DNA of 37,381 nt from a virus, in the IMG/VR virus record IMGVR_UViG_3300024273_000056, positions 1-37,381 of that record; one strand, given 5' to 3'. Under the pieces are notes generated by a model, which was given only the letters and a program-made list of their open reading frames with translations, had not been told where the DNA came from and ran no database searches. Position numbers and translations under genes: made by a program. Of this stretch, positions 31,202-37,381 are shown piece by piece (the first letter of the stretch is position 1; each line of letters begins with the position of its first letter).

Positions 31202-31684
31202 TTACCAACGGTCATCCGTTGATGCCGTCTCTTCGTAAGGTACATGCTCGATGATACCTAGTTTCTCTAGTCGTACTGAGGCTGTTGCCCCTTCACCGTA
31301 GATGGAAAGTTTAACCTTAGCCTTGGTACCATTACCTAGTGCACCATCCTCAACGAAGTCCCATGTTGTATTGGTTGTACCCTTAGTTACAGCTGGGGCA
31401 CCACCGAAGTCTTCGATACCTGATGGGTGGATGTTAGGACGTTTAAGCTTCATGCCGATACGATCATTAGCAGCTGGGATAGGCTTGATCATTTGGTTAC
31501 CCATAGCTACCTCAGGGAAGCCCATTGCTACCATACGGTTAACCTCGTCACTGTCCTTAGGTACAAACATCACGTTGTACTGACCTTGTGTCTTCTCATG
31601 GAACTCACTGTCGTCCATGTTGTCATTGAATACACGGGCGTAGAATAGTTCACCTTCGAATACACCGTATTTAGATTTAGCCAT
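31202..31684 (-). CDS. Single-stranded DNA-binding protein (T7 gp2.5-like, probable)
   Basis: A 160-aa OB-fold-type protein between polymerase and terminator. Strands such as GELFYARVF and GQYNVMFVPK, and the basic KLKRPNIHPSGIEDFGG region, fit gp2.5-like SSBs. The C-terminus is acidic and ends in an aromatic (EETASTDDRW), like T7 gp2.5's terminal Phe that contacts the polymerase and helicase. I start at ATG 31684 (AAAGGAG upstream), not seven codons earlier. It has its own promoter and terminator. Confidence 0.8.
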   Translation of the reverse strand: MAKSKYGVFEGELFYARVFNDNMDDSEFHEKTQGQYNVMFVPKDSDEVNRMVAMGFPEVAMGNQMIKPIPAANDRIGMKLKRPNIHPSGIEDFGGAPAVTKGTTNTTWDFVEDGALGNGTKAKVKLSIYGEGATASVRLEKLGIIEHVPYEETASTDDRW

Positions 31685-31717
31685 GCTTAGTCTCCTTTGT
31701 TGCATGTTAGAGTATTA

Positions 31718-31746
31718 GTAATAAAGATTGTTAACTGTACTGTCAA
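31718..31746 (-). promoter_or_regulatory. Sigma-70-like promoter for SSB
   Basis: TTGACA (31746-31741), a 17-nt spacer and TATTAC (31723-31718) give a perfect -35 and 4-of-6 -10. It lies in the non-coding gap downstream of the polymerase gene, about 35 nt before the SSB start codon. With the terminator after SSB it makes a one-gene unit. Confidence 0.6.
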
Positions 31747-31787
31747 GACAAAAACGACAGGGAAAGCTAAAGTAATGTATGGTAGCA

Positions 31788-32825
31788 TTAGTGCGTGTCC
31801 TTCCAGTTGCGCCCGATGTCGGTTGACCCAGCTAATGGGCAGACCATATCGAACTTAACGCCTACGTCAACAAAAGATTGTCGTTGTATCTCACCTAATT
31901 TCTCAGCTGTTGCAAGAGTACCACACACCTCAGTCTGCCACTCATCATGAGGCCATGTGACTAGCTTGAAGTCGATACCCATCTGCTTAGCTTGACGTAC
32001 CCACTGTAGTGCTGAGTGCTTCATGATGACTGACTCACCATTCTGTAGCATACCAGCCAAGGTCTTATGCTCGGAGGGTACGATAACCTTACGTCCATCT
32101 AAGCCCTTGAACCAACCTCGTTTAGCTATGTGGGGTATGACTTTCTTCTTGAGGGTAGCTAAGCCTTCGATAGATTGAGTGAAGTTCTCGACAGCTTGGC
32201 CTGCCTCACGTTGGTTGACACCTAGTATCTGGGAAATCTTAGCTGTACCAGCCCCAAGTAGGAAGGCATAGATGAATGTCTTAGCATCATCACGTGTGAC
32301 GTGAGAGATACCTAGTGCTTTCTTGTTGAGGTTATGGATGTCAGTCTCATCCTCTTTCTTTCCTGACACAATAGCATGTACGTACTCCTCCGACTGCATG
32401 ATATGGGCCAGCACACGTAGCTGGATACCTTCTGCGTCAGTACCTACTAGGTAGTTGCCATCCTCTACCTTCCATAGCTCCCTGAACTGACCGTCATACC
32501 GTGCCTTAACTTCTTCTACTGGGGTACTGGGTGTACCGTGAAAGGCTGAGGGTATGTTAGCTTGGTTAGGTGCTGAGTGAGCCATACGTCCTGTCCATGC
32601 ACCGATGTGACTGAACCTACCGTGGATACGTTTGTCCTCACCACAGTGCCCTAGCCACTCAACCAGTGACGACCGACGACCTTCAAGTGTCAACCACTCA
32701 GCTAACCTCTTGCCGCCCTCAGGGGCTGTGTCAGGGAGTGTGTTAAGGTTTGTCTCAGATAGGGTCCATCCGTACCTTGCGAACTTATCTCCACGATCTT
32801 TGTTGATGTCTTTGTTCACGGTCAT
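31788..32825 (-). CDS. DNA polymerase, polymerase-domain protein (T7 gp5 family A, split)
   Basis: A 345-aa protein carrying the palm, fingers and thumb-end parts. Motif A is LVGTDAEGIQLRVLAH (D130, Q135), motif B is RDDAKTFIYAFLLGAG (R178, K182, Y186, L190) and motif C is PHDEWQTEV (H293, D294, E295). In T7, the residues at Q135 and L190 are Glu480 and Tyr530. Residue 186 (Tyr762 in E. coli numbering) matches T7 Y526. The exonuclease domain is a separate protein upstream, overlapping by 41 nt in the +1 frame. AAAGGA lies 10 nt before the ATG, so it can be translated independently. The two proteins probably act together. Confidence 0.88.
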   Translation of the reverse strand: MTVNKDINKDRGDKFARYGWTLSETNLNTLPDTAPEGGKRLAEWLTLEGRRSSLVEWLGHCGEDKRIHGRFSHIGAWTGRMAHSAPNQANIPSAFHGTPSTPVEEVKARYDGQFRELWKVEDGNYLVGTDAEGIQLRVLAHIMQSEEYVHAIVSGKKEDETDIHNLNKKALGISHVTRDDAKTFIYAFLLGAGTAKISQILGVNQREAGQAVENFTQSIEGLATLKKKVIPHIAKRGWFKGLDGRKVIVPSEHKTLAGMLQNGESVIMKHSALQWVRQAKQMGIDFKLVTWPHDEWQTEVCGTLATAEKLGEIQRQSFVDVGVKFDMVCPLAGSTDIGRNWKDTH

Positions 32826-33690
32826 ATCCTATGTGTCCTTTTGTTTTCTCTACTGGTGTCCACCCTGCTTCCCATAGTCTGTCGATACGCATCTTAGGGG
32901 AGGATGGTTTGAACTCTATCCAATCGTAGCACACTAGGTCAGGTGGATTGTATGACCAATCAACTCTTGTCTGAGGGTACTTCTCTTGTGCCTTGGTTAC
33001 GTTACTCATTAGCTCACCGTCTTTCTTACGACGGTACTTGATACGGTTAACCTCCTGCAGCTGAGGTGGGAAGTCAACTTGAAAGCCATCCTCTAAGTCG
33101 AACATACGTAGCTCAACCTCATCAAGTAATGTCTCAGCCTTAGCATCATCGAAGGAGAAGCCATGTGCTGTCATCTCTTCACATAGTATCTGTATGTCAT
33201 GCTCACAACGGATAGCATCTTGCCACTCAGGGTCAGCTATAACTTTCTTGAACCTCTTGTATAGTTGTACAGTTACCTCAACATCCTGATGACAGTAGTC
33301 GATCATCTCCTGTGTTAGTACCTCGAACTGATCGAAGCCAATCTTGAACTCACCGAGGCGTTGACCCCATGCCTTGAGGCTGTGACCCTTACCGTCTAGG
33401 GTGTAATCAATAAGGCGACTGAGAATAAGAGTGTCACTAACCATAGTAGGACATATGCAACCCTTTCTGACCAGTCTGTTGATAACAGGTACATCAAACC
33501 CAATCCCATTGTGGAACACAAGAGTATCAACTGTGCTGATGAATGTAACAAAACGTTCCTCCTCTTCCTCTACGTGTGATACATTAAGGAACTCATATGT
33601 TTCCCCTGTGTCAACATCCTGTGCGCAGATGACATGGATACGGGTAGCATCTAGTGCATCTGTCTCAATGTCCATTGCTACTGTCTTCAT
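32785..33690 (-). CDS. DNA polymerase, 3'-5' exonuclease-domain protein (split)
   Basis: A 301-aa protein. The DnaQ-like exonuclease motifs are complete: Exo I MDIET (D7/E9), Exo II VFHNGIGFD (N61, D66) and Exo III YCHQDVEV. A thumb-like region follows (QEVNRIKYRRKKDGELMSNV, then FKPSSPKMRIDRLWEAGWTP), matching the T7 sequence just before the polymerase domain. The reading frame then ends (RSWR) while the polymerase ORF begins in the +1 frame. The start at 33690 has GGAAG and overlaps the previous stop. Together the parts are a bit shorter than T7 gp5 (704 aa). It gives proofreading. Confidence 0.88.
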   Translation of the reverse strand: MKTVAMDIETDALDATRIHVICAQDVDTGETYEFLNVSHVEEEEERFVTFISTVDTLVFHNGIGFDVPVINRLVRKGCICPTMVSDTLILSRLIDYTLDGKGHSLKAWGQRLGEFKIGFDQFEVLTQEMIDYCHQDVEVTVQLYKRFKKVIADPEWQDAIRCEHDIQILCEEMTAHGFSFDDAKAETLLDEVELRMFDLEDGFQVDFPPQLQEVNRIKYRRKKDGELMSNVTKAQEKYPQTRVDWSYNPPDLVCYDWIEFKPSSPKMRIDRLWEAGWTPVEKTKGHIGYDREQRHQQRSWR

Positions 33691-34127
33691 GTTATATCTT
33701 CCAACCAAAGCTCAGGCTTTACCTGATCCAAGTAACCATCATTAGGGTAACTAATGTCCATGTTGAAGCAGAACTCATTGTGGAAATCAACTTCTTCTTC
33801 TTCTGGGTCATCAAGTACTTCTATGTAAAGGCGTTTGGCTTCTTCTAATTCTTTCTCAGCAGCCTCAACGTAAGCTTGAATATAGTAAGGGACGTGTACA
33901 TCAGGTCTTGTGTAACTATCCTCCACTTTGTCAGATAAAATTGAAGCTGTCTCTTCATCTGTTATTGTTAGAAGCTGGGTGTATACCTCCTGTTCAATCT
34001 CATGAACAGGTGCCATCAGAACCTCACAGATAGCTTCATAAACATCCTCGGATAGTTTTCTTCTATCGGCCAGAGTCTCCTTAGCAGTATAGTAACCAAT
34101 TTTACGTTGCTGTTTTAGATCATTCAT
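33687..34127 (-). CDS. Acidic hypothetical protein, 146 aa
   Basis: A helical acidic protein (DRRKLSEDVYEAICEVLM, ITDEETASILSDKVED, then EAAEKELEEAKRLYIEVLDD) with an acidic run EEEE. It is coupled to the genes at both sides by ATGA overlaps, between a membrane ORF and the exonuclease-domain gene. It may be a replication accessory factor; there is no recognisable domain. Confidence 0.6.
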   Translation of the reverse strand: MNDLKQQRKIGYYTAKETLADRRKLSEDVYEAICEVLMAPVHEIEQEVYTQLLTITDEETASILSDKVEDSYTRPDVHVPYYIQAYVEAAEKELEEAKRLYIEVLDDPEEEEVDFHNEFCFNMDISYPNDGYLDQVKPELWLEDIT

Positions 34128-34348
34128 CTCTCGTCATCCTCTTCATCATTGTAGTTCCCACCAAGCATCTCTTCTAAGAGCATCATCAGTACCGTCCATG
34201 GCCACACTATACTGTGTAGGAAGATACGATTAGTGCTGTAGTTTTCTGCCTCCATCAGATGAAGGACCGTTAGTACGTGGATGTAGTGAAAGTATATACC
34301 TAAGAAGTATATTCCTCCAGCTACGTATGCCATGTTAATACTGTCCAT
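34124..34348 (-). CDS. Small membrane protein, 74 aa
   Basis: ATG 34348 has a strong GGAGGAG 4-5 nt upstream and overlaps the helicase end by 14 nt; a longer reading frame to 34414 has no good site. Two membrane segments are likely: AYVAGGIYFLGIYFHYIHVL (7-26) and FLHSIVWPWTVLMMLLEEML (43-62). The C-terminus is acidic (NDEEDDER). It could be a membrane anchor for replication, an exclusion protein or a holin-like protein. Its early-region location argues against a lysis role. Confidence 0.6.
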   Translation of the reverse strand: MDSINMAYVAGGIYFLGIYFHYIHVLTVLHLMEAENYSTNRIFLHSIVWPWTVLMMLLEEMLGGNYNDEEDDER

Positions 34349-35954
34349 ATTTCTCCTCCAATGTAAATGAGTCAGGGTTAAACTTAAGTTGACCTGCGTA
34401 GCCTGTAGGTCCAACGGGTCTGTTCTTTGTGACCAGCAGTTGCGTTGTGTTCCTTTCGTCTAAGTCTTCTGACATCTTGTCCCTTTGTAACTCAACGACA
34501 ACTGATGCACGTTGCTCAATCATACGACAGTACTTGACAGCACCATCATCGTTTGTGTGTCCGATGGTAACGATCCCGATGCCAAGCTCAGCTGCTAGCT
34601 TAGATAGCCTGACAGATAGGTCAGCTAGGAATTGTTCCTTGCTCTCATCACCACCCATGTTAGCTGCTATGTCTTGGATAGGCTCAAAGAATACATAACG
34701 TACACCACAGGCCTGAGATAGGTAACGAATGTGGCCTAGTATGTCAAGGGGATCATCTTCATCGTTCAAGAAGAACTGATAGAACCTTTCATTCTTTGTC
34801 AAGTTACAAATGGAATCCCTTACTGCGTCCTCACACTGTTCTTCCTCAATCAGATCCTTACGTGTCACGTTCTTCTTCATGTCGTATGACACCAAGCCTA
34901 ACAGTGTGCGTAGTTTAGTTTCCTCCATGTGCCATGCTGCAATGCTGATGTCAGGGTGGTTCTTCAGGATGTTATACTCCAAGTACCGCATGAACTCAGT
35001 CTTACCGATGCCAGTCTGTGCCTTGAACAGTGTGAAGTGTCCTTGCATGAGGCCCATACACAGGTCGTCGAAGTCACTGATGCCAGTTGGGACATACACG
35101 TGATCATCAGCTGAGTTATACATCTTAAGGAATTGATCAGATGAATTGATGATGTTCTCAGGGGTATACTTCTTTGCGTTGAACCATGCACTGAAGTAAT
35201 CCTTGCTCATGCCAGCCATAAGGAACTCGTTAGCATCCTTATACTTGTCATGCTGCATGCGGTACACCTTGTTAGGGTACAGGTTAGCTATGCGTTGAGC
35301 TACAGCATTGCCTTGATCGTCATGCTCAATTGATAGGATGATCTTATCGAAGGATGACAACCAATCAGCTGTCTTGGTCCATAGCTTGTTGCTTGGGGTG
35401 GCTGAGGGTAGTGACACAAAGGCTGTGTTATACTTAGGGTTCTTACACATCTGATAGGCTGACATTGCGTCTAGCTCACCCTCGCAGATGGTAACGATCT
35501 TACATGTGCCAGCATTCCATAGGTTCATACCGAACAACTCATCTGACTTAAGGTTGGCTGCCCTGAACTCCTTAGGGAAGAACCTTGTCTTGATACCACC
35601 CGATGGGTATGGGTACTCCTGTTTGATTTCCTTACCTTGAGCATCAACAAAGGTCTTGACACCGTAGTATTTATGTGTGTCAGCACTGATGTCCCTCACG
35701 GTACGGTACACTGGTGTCAACATCTCGGTTGGCACTGGCTTGATGGTAGCTTGGGGCATATCCCACTCCTCTTGTTTCTGTTCACCCTCGGTAGGGTACT
35801 CATCTTTAGCCCAGTCGGTCAAGGTATCCTTAACACGTGGGTACTTACGTTCGCAGCTGTGACACCTACCTGACTGGCTCTCTGTGTTATAGCTGAAGGC
35901 ATCTGTGCTACCGCAGTCTTCATAGGGGCAAGGCTTGTGGCTCATCCATGTCAT
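34335..35954 (-). CDS. Primase-helicase (T7 gp4-like)
   Basis: A 539-aa bifunctional replication protein. The zinc ribbon has C9, C14, C31 and C34 (CPYEDC and CHSC). The TOPRIM primase centre holds TICEGELDA (E158, E160), then ILSIEHDDQG, in which the usual first Asp of DxD is Glu210. The DnaB-like helicase has Walker A KAQTGIGKTE (311-320), FFEPIQDI (Walker B area), and an arginine-finger end VTKNRPVG near 510. It unwinds DNA and makes primers. The start ATG overlaps the previous stop; a second ATG is three codons later. Confidence 0.93.
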   Translation of the reverse strand: MTWMSHKPCPYEDCGSTDAFSYNTESQSGRCHSCERKYPRVKDTLTDWAKDEYPTEGEQKQEEWDMPQATIKPVPTEMLTPVYRTVRDISADTHKYYGVKTFVDAQGKEIKQEYPYPSGGIKTRFFPKEFRAANLKSDELFGMNLWNAGTCKIVTICEGELDAMSAYQMCKNPKYNTAFVSLPSATPSNKLWTKTADWLSSFDKIILSIEHDDQGNAVAQRIANLYPNKVYRMQHDKYKDANEFLMAGMSKDYFSAWFNAKKYTPENIINSSDQFLKMYNSADDHVYVPTGISDFDDLCMGLMQGHFTLFKAQTGIGKTEFMRYLEYNILKNHPDISIAAWHMEETKLRTLLGLVSYDMKKNVTRKDLIEEEQCEDAVRDSICNLTKNERFYQFFLNDEDDPLDILGHIRYLSQACGVRYVFFEPIQDIAANMGGDESKEQFLADLSVRLSKLAAELGIGIVTIGHTNDDGAVKYCRMIEQRASVVVELQRDKMSEDLDERNTTQLLVTKNRPVGPTGYAGQLKFNPDSFTLEEKYGQY

Positions 35955-36208
35955 ATCGTTCTATCCCAATAGTCCTGTGTGAATATCTCCACGATGACAG
36001 ACTTCTCCAGTACCGTCAAGGACTGTAAGGATACTGCCTCATCATCTTGGTCATAGGCCTCCTCTAATAGGAACTCAGGGTCTAGGGAAACATCTAGCTC
36101 AGTGATCTCATCTGGCTCATATATAGCACGGCCCTCACCCTCAGCATAAAGGGTACCGTACACTGTGACCTCCTGACCTACACGTTTAAAAGTTACTTCG
36201 TATTCCAT
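35951..36208 (-). CDS. Small acidic hypothetical protein, 85 aa
   Basis: An acidic beta-like protein (EYEVTFKRVGQEVTVYGTLY, then LDVSLDPEFLLEEAYDQDDE). It starts behind GAGAGGAAAA and overlaps the primase-helicase start (ATGA). The acidity would suit DNA mimicry or inhibitor roles, which is inference only. No family was recognised. Confidence 0.65.
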   Translation of the reverse strand: MEYEVTFKRVGQEVTVYGTLYAEGEGRAIYEPDEITELDVSLDPEFLLEEAYDQDDEAVSLQSLTVLEKSVIVEIFTQDYWDRTI

Positions 36209-36267
36209 TTCGTTTTCCTCTCGTTCATACTAATTTAGTACTTGACAGACCTGAGAATGTTGTTACC

Positions 36268-36432
36268 CTAGGGCTTGTCCCTACCAAGGGTATATATGTA
36301 TTCTCTATCTTCTTCATACTGTTCTTCTTGAAGGTCACCGTTACTGTCTAACCATATAGCCTCATCTATCTGCTTGATGGTGTTACGGTGGTATGAATGA
36401 AAGTATAAGGTTTGTTGTTTATCATGTGTCAT
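36268..36432 (-). CDS. Small acidic hypothetical protein, 54 aa
   Basis: The ATG at 36432 overlaps the stop of the 67-aa ORF (ATGA). The product begins MTHDKQQTLYFHSYHRNTIK and turns acidic (GDLQEEQYEEDREYIY). A 59-nt gap to the next gene follows. It is coupled and compatible with its neighbours in base use. Confidence 0.55.
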   Translation of the reverse strand: MTHDKQQTLYFHSYHRNTIKQIDEAIWLDSNGDLQEEQYEEDREYIYTLGRDKP

Positions 36433-36632
36433 CTTGTTGTCACCCATTCTGTCCAGCTAATTAAGCAATGATCATGACCTAACACCTTGTCTATGACAAA
36501 GCATAGGTTTCTTTTCTTGTCTCTCTTACGTTGGTGGTTCCGTGCACTGAATGTCTGGTGTAGTTCACCCATTAAGATTACATTGAATAGAACTGACAAC
36601 GATACACCTACATTGTACAGATACTTTGTCAT
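36429..36632 (-). CDS. Small membrane-associated protein, 67 aa
   Basis: A short N-terminal hydrophobic helix (YNVGVSLSVLFNVILMG, 6-22) precedes FSARNHQRKRDKKRNLCFVI and DKVLGHDHCLISWTEW. I recall this NQTFSARN-x-RKRD/DHC-x-x-SW pattern from small phage proteins of unknown function, which I cannot verify here. It overlaps the preceding and following ORFs by ATGA. Role unknown. Confidence 0.65.
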   Translation of the reverse strand: MTKYLYNVGVSLSVLFNVILMGELHQTFSARNHQRKRDKKRNLCFVIDKVLGHDHCLISWTEWVTTR

Positions 36633-36769
36633 AGTTTTTTTACCTTTACTGTGAGACCTTGTATCTTTTCATACTTTGTCATCATTTGTTTTAATCTATC
36701 CCTACCTTGTACCTTGACGACACAGAATAAGAAACCTTTAGCATCTATCATGTCTAGCTTATATATCAC
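36629..36769 (-). CDS. Small protein with GTG start, 46 aa
   Basis: From GTG 36769 the product is a small mixed alpha/beta protein (YKLDMIDAKGFLFCVVKVQG, then RDRLKQMMTKYEKIQGLTVK). The GTG overlaps the stop of the 16-aa leader ORF (GTGA), and GAAGG lies about 8-9 nt upstream. An ATG six codons later is possible. Its stop overlaps the next start (ATGA). Short ORFs of similar sequence are known to me from phages but have no function. Confidence 0.55.
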   Translation of the reverse strand: MIYKLDMIDAKGFLFCVVKVQGRDRLKQMMTKYEKIQGLTVKVKKL

Positions 36770-36816
36770 CCTGCGGTACCTTCATTGAGTGGTTGTGCTG
36801 TTAGGAGAATAAACAT
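36766..36816 (-). pseudogene. 16-aa leader ORF, truncated copy of neighbour
   Basis: ATG 36816 follows AAAGGA by about 8 nt. The product MFILLTAQPLNEGTAG aligns with the start of the adjacent gene (MFLIVTTQPLNDGTKG) at 10 of 16 residues, and the DNA shares a 22-nt repeat. It then stops at a TGA overlapping the next GTG. It may be the remnant of a tandem duplication now acting as a translational coupler. Confidence 0.5.
36782..36803. repeat. 22-nt direct repeat, copy 1
   Basis: tcattgagtggttgtgctgtta matches 36998-37019 at 21 of 22 positions. Both copies encode the same part (TTQPLND or TAQPLNE) of the leader ORF and the adjacent gene, showing a local duplication. Confidence 0.85.
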
Positions 36817-36828
36817 TTTGTGTTTCCT

Positions 36829-37032
36829 TTATGCTGAACCAAACAGGCCCCATAGGTTAATATCTAATGAGTAGATGGCCCCTGTGGCTAACAGTAGTAG
36901 GGCTGTGTCCTTCAAGAACCAAACGATTGATTGGTTACGTTGCTTGCGCAGCATACCCTTGACGCCAAAGGCATTGAACCTGAACCCTTTGGTCCCGTCA
37001 TTGAGTGGTTGTGTTGTTACAATTAAAAACAT
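36829..37032 (-). CDS. Small membrane protein, 67 aa
   Basis: Residues 1-40 are basic and partly ordered (FRFNAFGVKGMLRKQRNQS). A hydrophobic helix follows (about 41-60, FLKDTALLLLATGAIYSLDI). A purine-rich site (AGAGGA) is 8-9 nt upstream of ATG 37032, which overlaps the previous stop (TAATG). Its 5' end is repeated in the leader ORF downstream. An early host-membrane-directed role is possible but not shown. Confidence 0.6.
   Translation of the reverse strand: MFLIVTTQPLNDGTKGFRFNAFGVKGMLRKQRNQSIVWFLKDTALLLLATGAIYSLDINLWGLFGSA
36998..37019. repeat. 22-nt direct repeat, copy 2
   Basis: Partner of 36782-36803 with a single mismatch. It lies inside the start of the 67-aa membrane-protein gene, which is presumably the intact parent copy. 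Confidence 0.85.
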
Positions 37033-37247
37033 TATGTCAATTCCTCTACTGTTATGGTGCAGAACGCATAGGTTGTTCTACGTTTAAGAATGTTACGTTG
37101 TCTAGTCGCACCCTTTAAGGTTGGATAAACAGAGTACGCCGTTGTGAATGGTCTGAAACTGCTGCGCAGGTATCTAGGTGCCTCGGATCGTTGCCAAGTG
37201 TGGGTGCAGTCTAGATCAAGGTTACGGGTTCTAATTACATATGCCAT
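37032..37247 (-). CDS. Small basic hypothetical protein, 71 aa
   Basis: An Arg/Thr/Tyr-rich protein with two Cys (LDCTHTWQ, YAFCTITVEEL) and basic repeats of Arg pairs (SEAPRYLRSSFRPF, ATRQRNILKRRTTY). GAGGAAGAG upstream of ATG serves as ribosome-binding site. It shares its stop with the next ATG. No domain recognised; binding to nucleic acid is possible by charge. Confidence 0.55.
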   Translation of the reverse strand: MAYVIRTRNLDLDCTHTWQRSEAPRYLRSSFRPFTTAYSVYPTLKGATRQRNILKRRTTYAFCTITVEELT

Positions 37248-37248
37248 G

Positions 37249-37381
37249 TTACTCTTCCTCTTCTTCCTGTTGTTGTTCCCATAGGGTGTTCAGACTAAGC
37301 CACGGGAACATTCTTGTTTCACCCTTGTGCACCCCTGTCATAACGACGCATTCAATCTTGGCACCATAACAGTAGAGGAAT
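37249..37381 (-). CDS. C-terminal part of a leftward gene, cut by the window edge
   Basis: A reading frame enters from the right edge and ends at TAA 37251-37249. The last 43 codons are visible, including FLYCYGAKIECVVMTG, then TRMFPWLSLNTLWEQ and an acidic end (QQQEEEEE). The stop is 1 nt from the next ATG. The start and the front of the protein lie outside, and no family can be assigned. Confidence 0.6.
   Translation of the reverse strand, partial: FLYCYGAKIECVVMTGVHKGETRMFPWLSLNTLWEQQQEEEEE

Noticed and set aside
25649-33690. Intein or group I intron in nrdJ or the polymerase, common in marine phages
   Set aside because: nrdJ is uninterrupted with all motifs. The polymerase split has a 41-nt overlap, not an insertion with splice-like or homing endonuclease sequence.
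34124-34414. Longer start at 34414 for the small membrane protein
   Set aside because: The extension lies in the helicase gene, lacks a ribosome-binding site and is unlike the membrane part. ATG 34348 has GGAGGAG.
36241-36275. Plus-strand TTGACA near 36243
   Set aside because: No -10-like hexamer occurs at suitable spacing, and the strand is antisense to the gene block.
1-37381. tRNA genes, CRISPR arrays, insertion sequences, integrase or attachment sites
   Set aside because: I saw no cloverleaf-like segment, regularly spaced repeats, transposase or recombinase. The phage appears strictly lytic in this window.

Overview
The window looks like most of the genome of a lytic, T7-like podovirus of a marine alphaproteobacterium. 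It carries a T7-type set of parts: portal, scaffold and major capsid proteins, tail tubular proteins A and B, internal virion proteins, a gp5-type DNA polymerase, a gp4-type primase-helicase, a gp3-type endonuclease I, a gp6/FEN-type exonuclease and a gp2.5-type SSB. It also carries the 'marine' set PhoH, class II B12-dependent ribonucleotide reductase, glutaredoxin and ThyX. That combination is what I know from Roseophage SIO1 and the cobavirus group infecting Rhodobacteraceae. The assignment rests on gene content and remembered family features, with no database search. I see no RNA polymerase, integrase, tRNA or CRISPR gene. Gene expression therefore probably depends on host sigma-70, in line with near-consensus TTGACA-N17-TATAAT promoters.

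Layout. Positions 1-516 are a non-coding divergent control region. It has a perfect-consensus leftward promoter (336-364), a rightward promoter (422-450) and a leftward intrinsic terminator (123-159). Positions 517-23823 are the rightward late block: small terminase, an array of five tail-appendage reading frames, a 44-aa ORF, large terminase, portal, an 80-aa protein, scaffold, major capsid, a terminator and consensus promoter pair, an appendage-like protein, tail tube A, a 103-aa protein, tail tube B, a GNAT acetyltransferase, three internal virion proteins (151, 1500 and 662 aa), a 520-aa lysozyme-domain protein and a lysis-like membrane cluster. A bidirectional terminator at 23846-23880 separates it from the leftward block.

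The leftward block (23884 to the right edge) is the early/middle region, read from the right edge inwards. It starts with several tiny coupled ORFs (36.2-37.4 kb). Then come primase-helicase, a small membrane protein, the DNA polymerase split into exonuclease and polymerase proteins, SSB in its own promoter-terminator unit, ThyX, FEN exonuclease, endonuclease I, a MazG-like protein, small ORFs including a DUF1127 protein, NrdJ, glutaredoxin, a PD-(D/E)XK-like protein, PhoH and a DUF3310 kinase-like protein.

How it works together (inference): nucleases break down host DNA. NrdJ, glutaredoxin, ThyX, the MazG-like protein and the DUF3310 protein supply and balance dNTPs. The split polymerase, primase-helicase and SSB replicate the genome. 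Most leftward genes are joined by ATGA, GTGA or TTGA stop-start overlaps, so translation is tightly coupled.

The points most worth a second look are: the promoter-terminator arrangement at the left edge, the self-contained SSB unit, the split polymerase with paired active-site substitutions (Q135/L190), the duplicated ribosome-binding-site seam in the tail fibre array, the phage-borne DUF1127 and GNAT proteins, and a coupled leader ORF that is a truncated copy of its neighbour.
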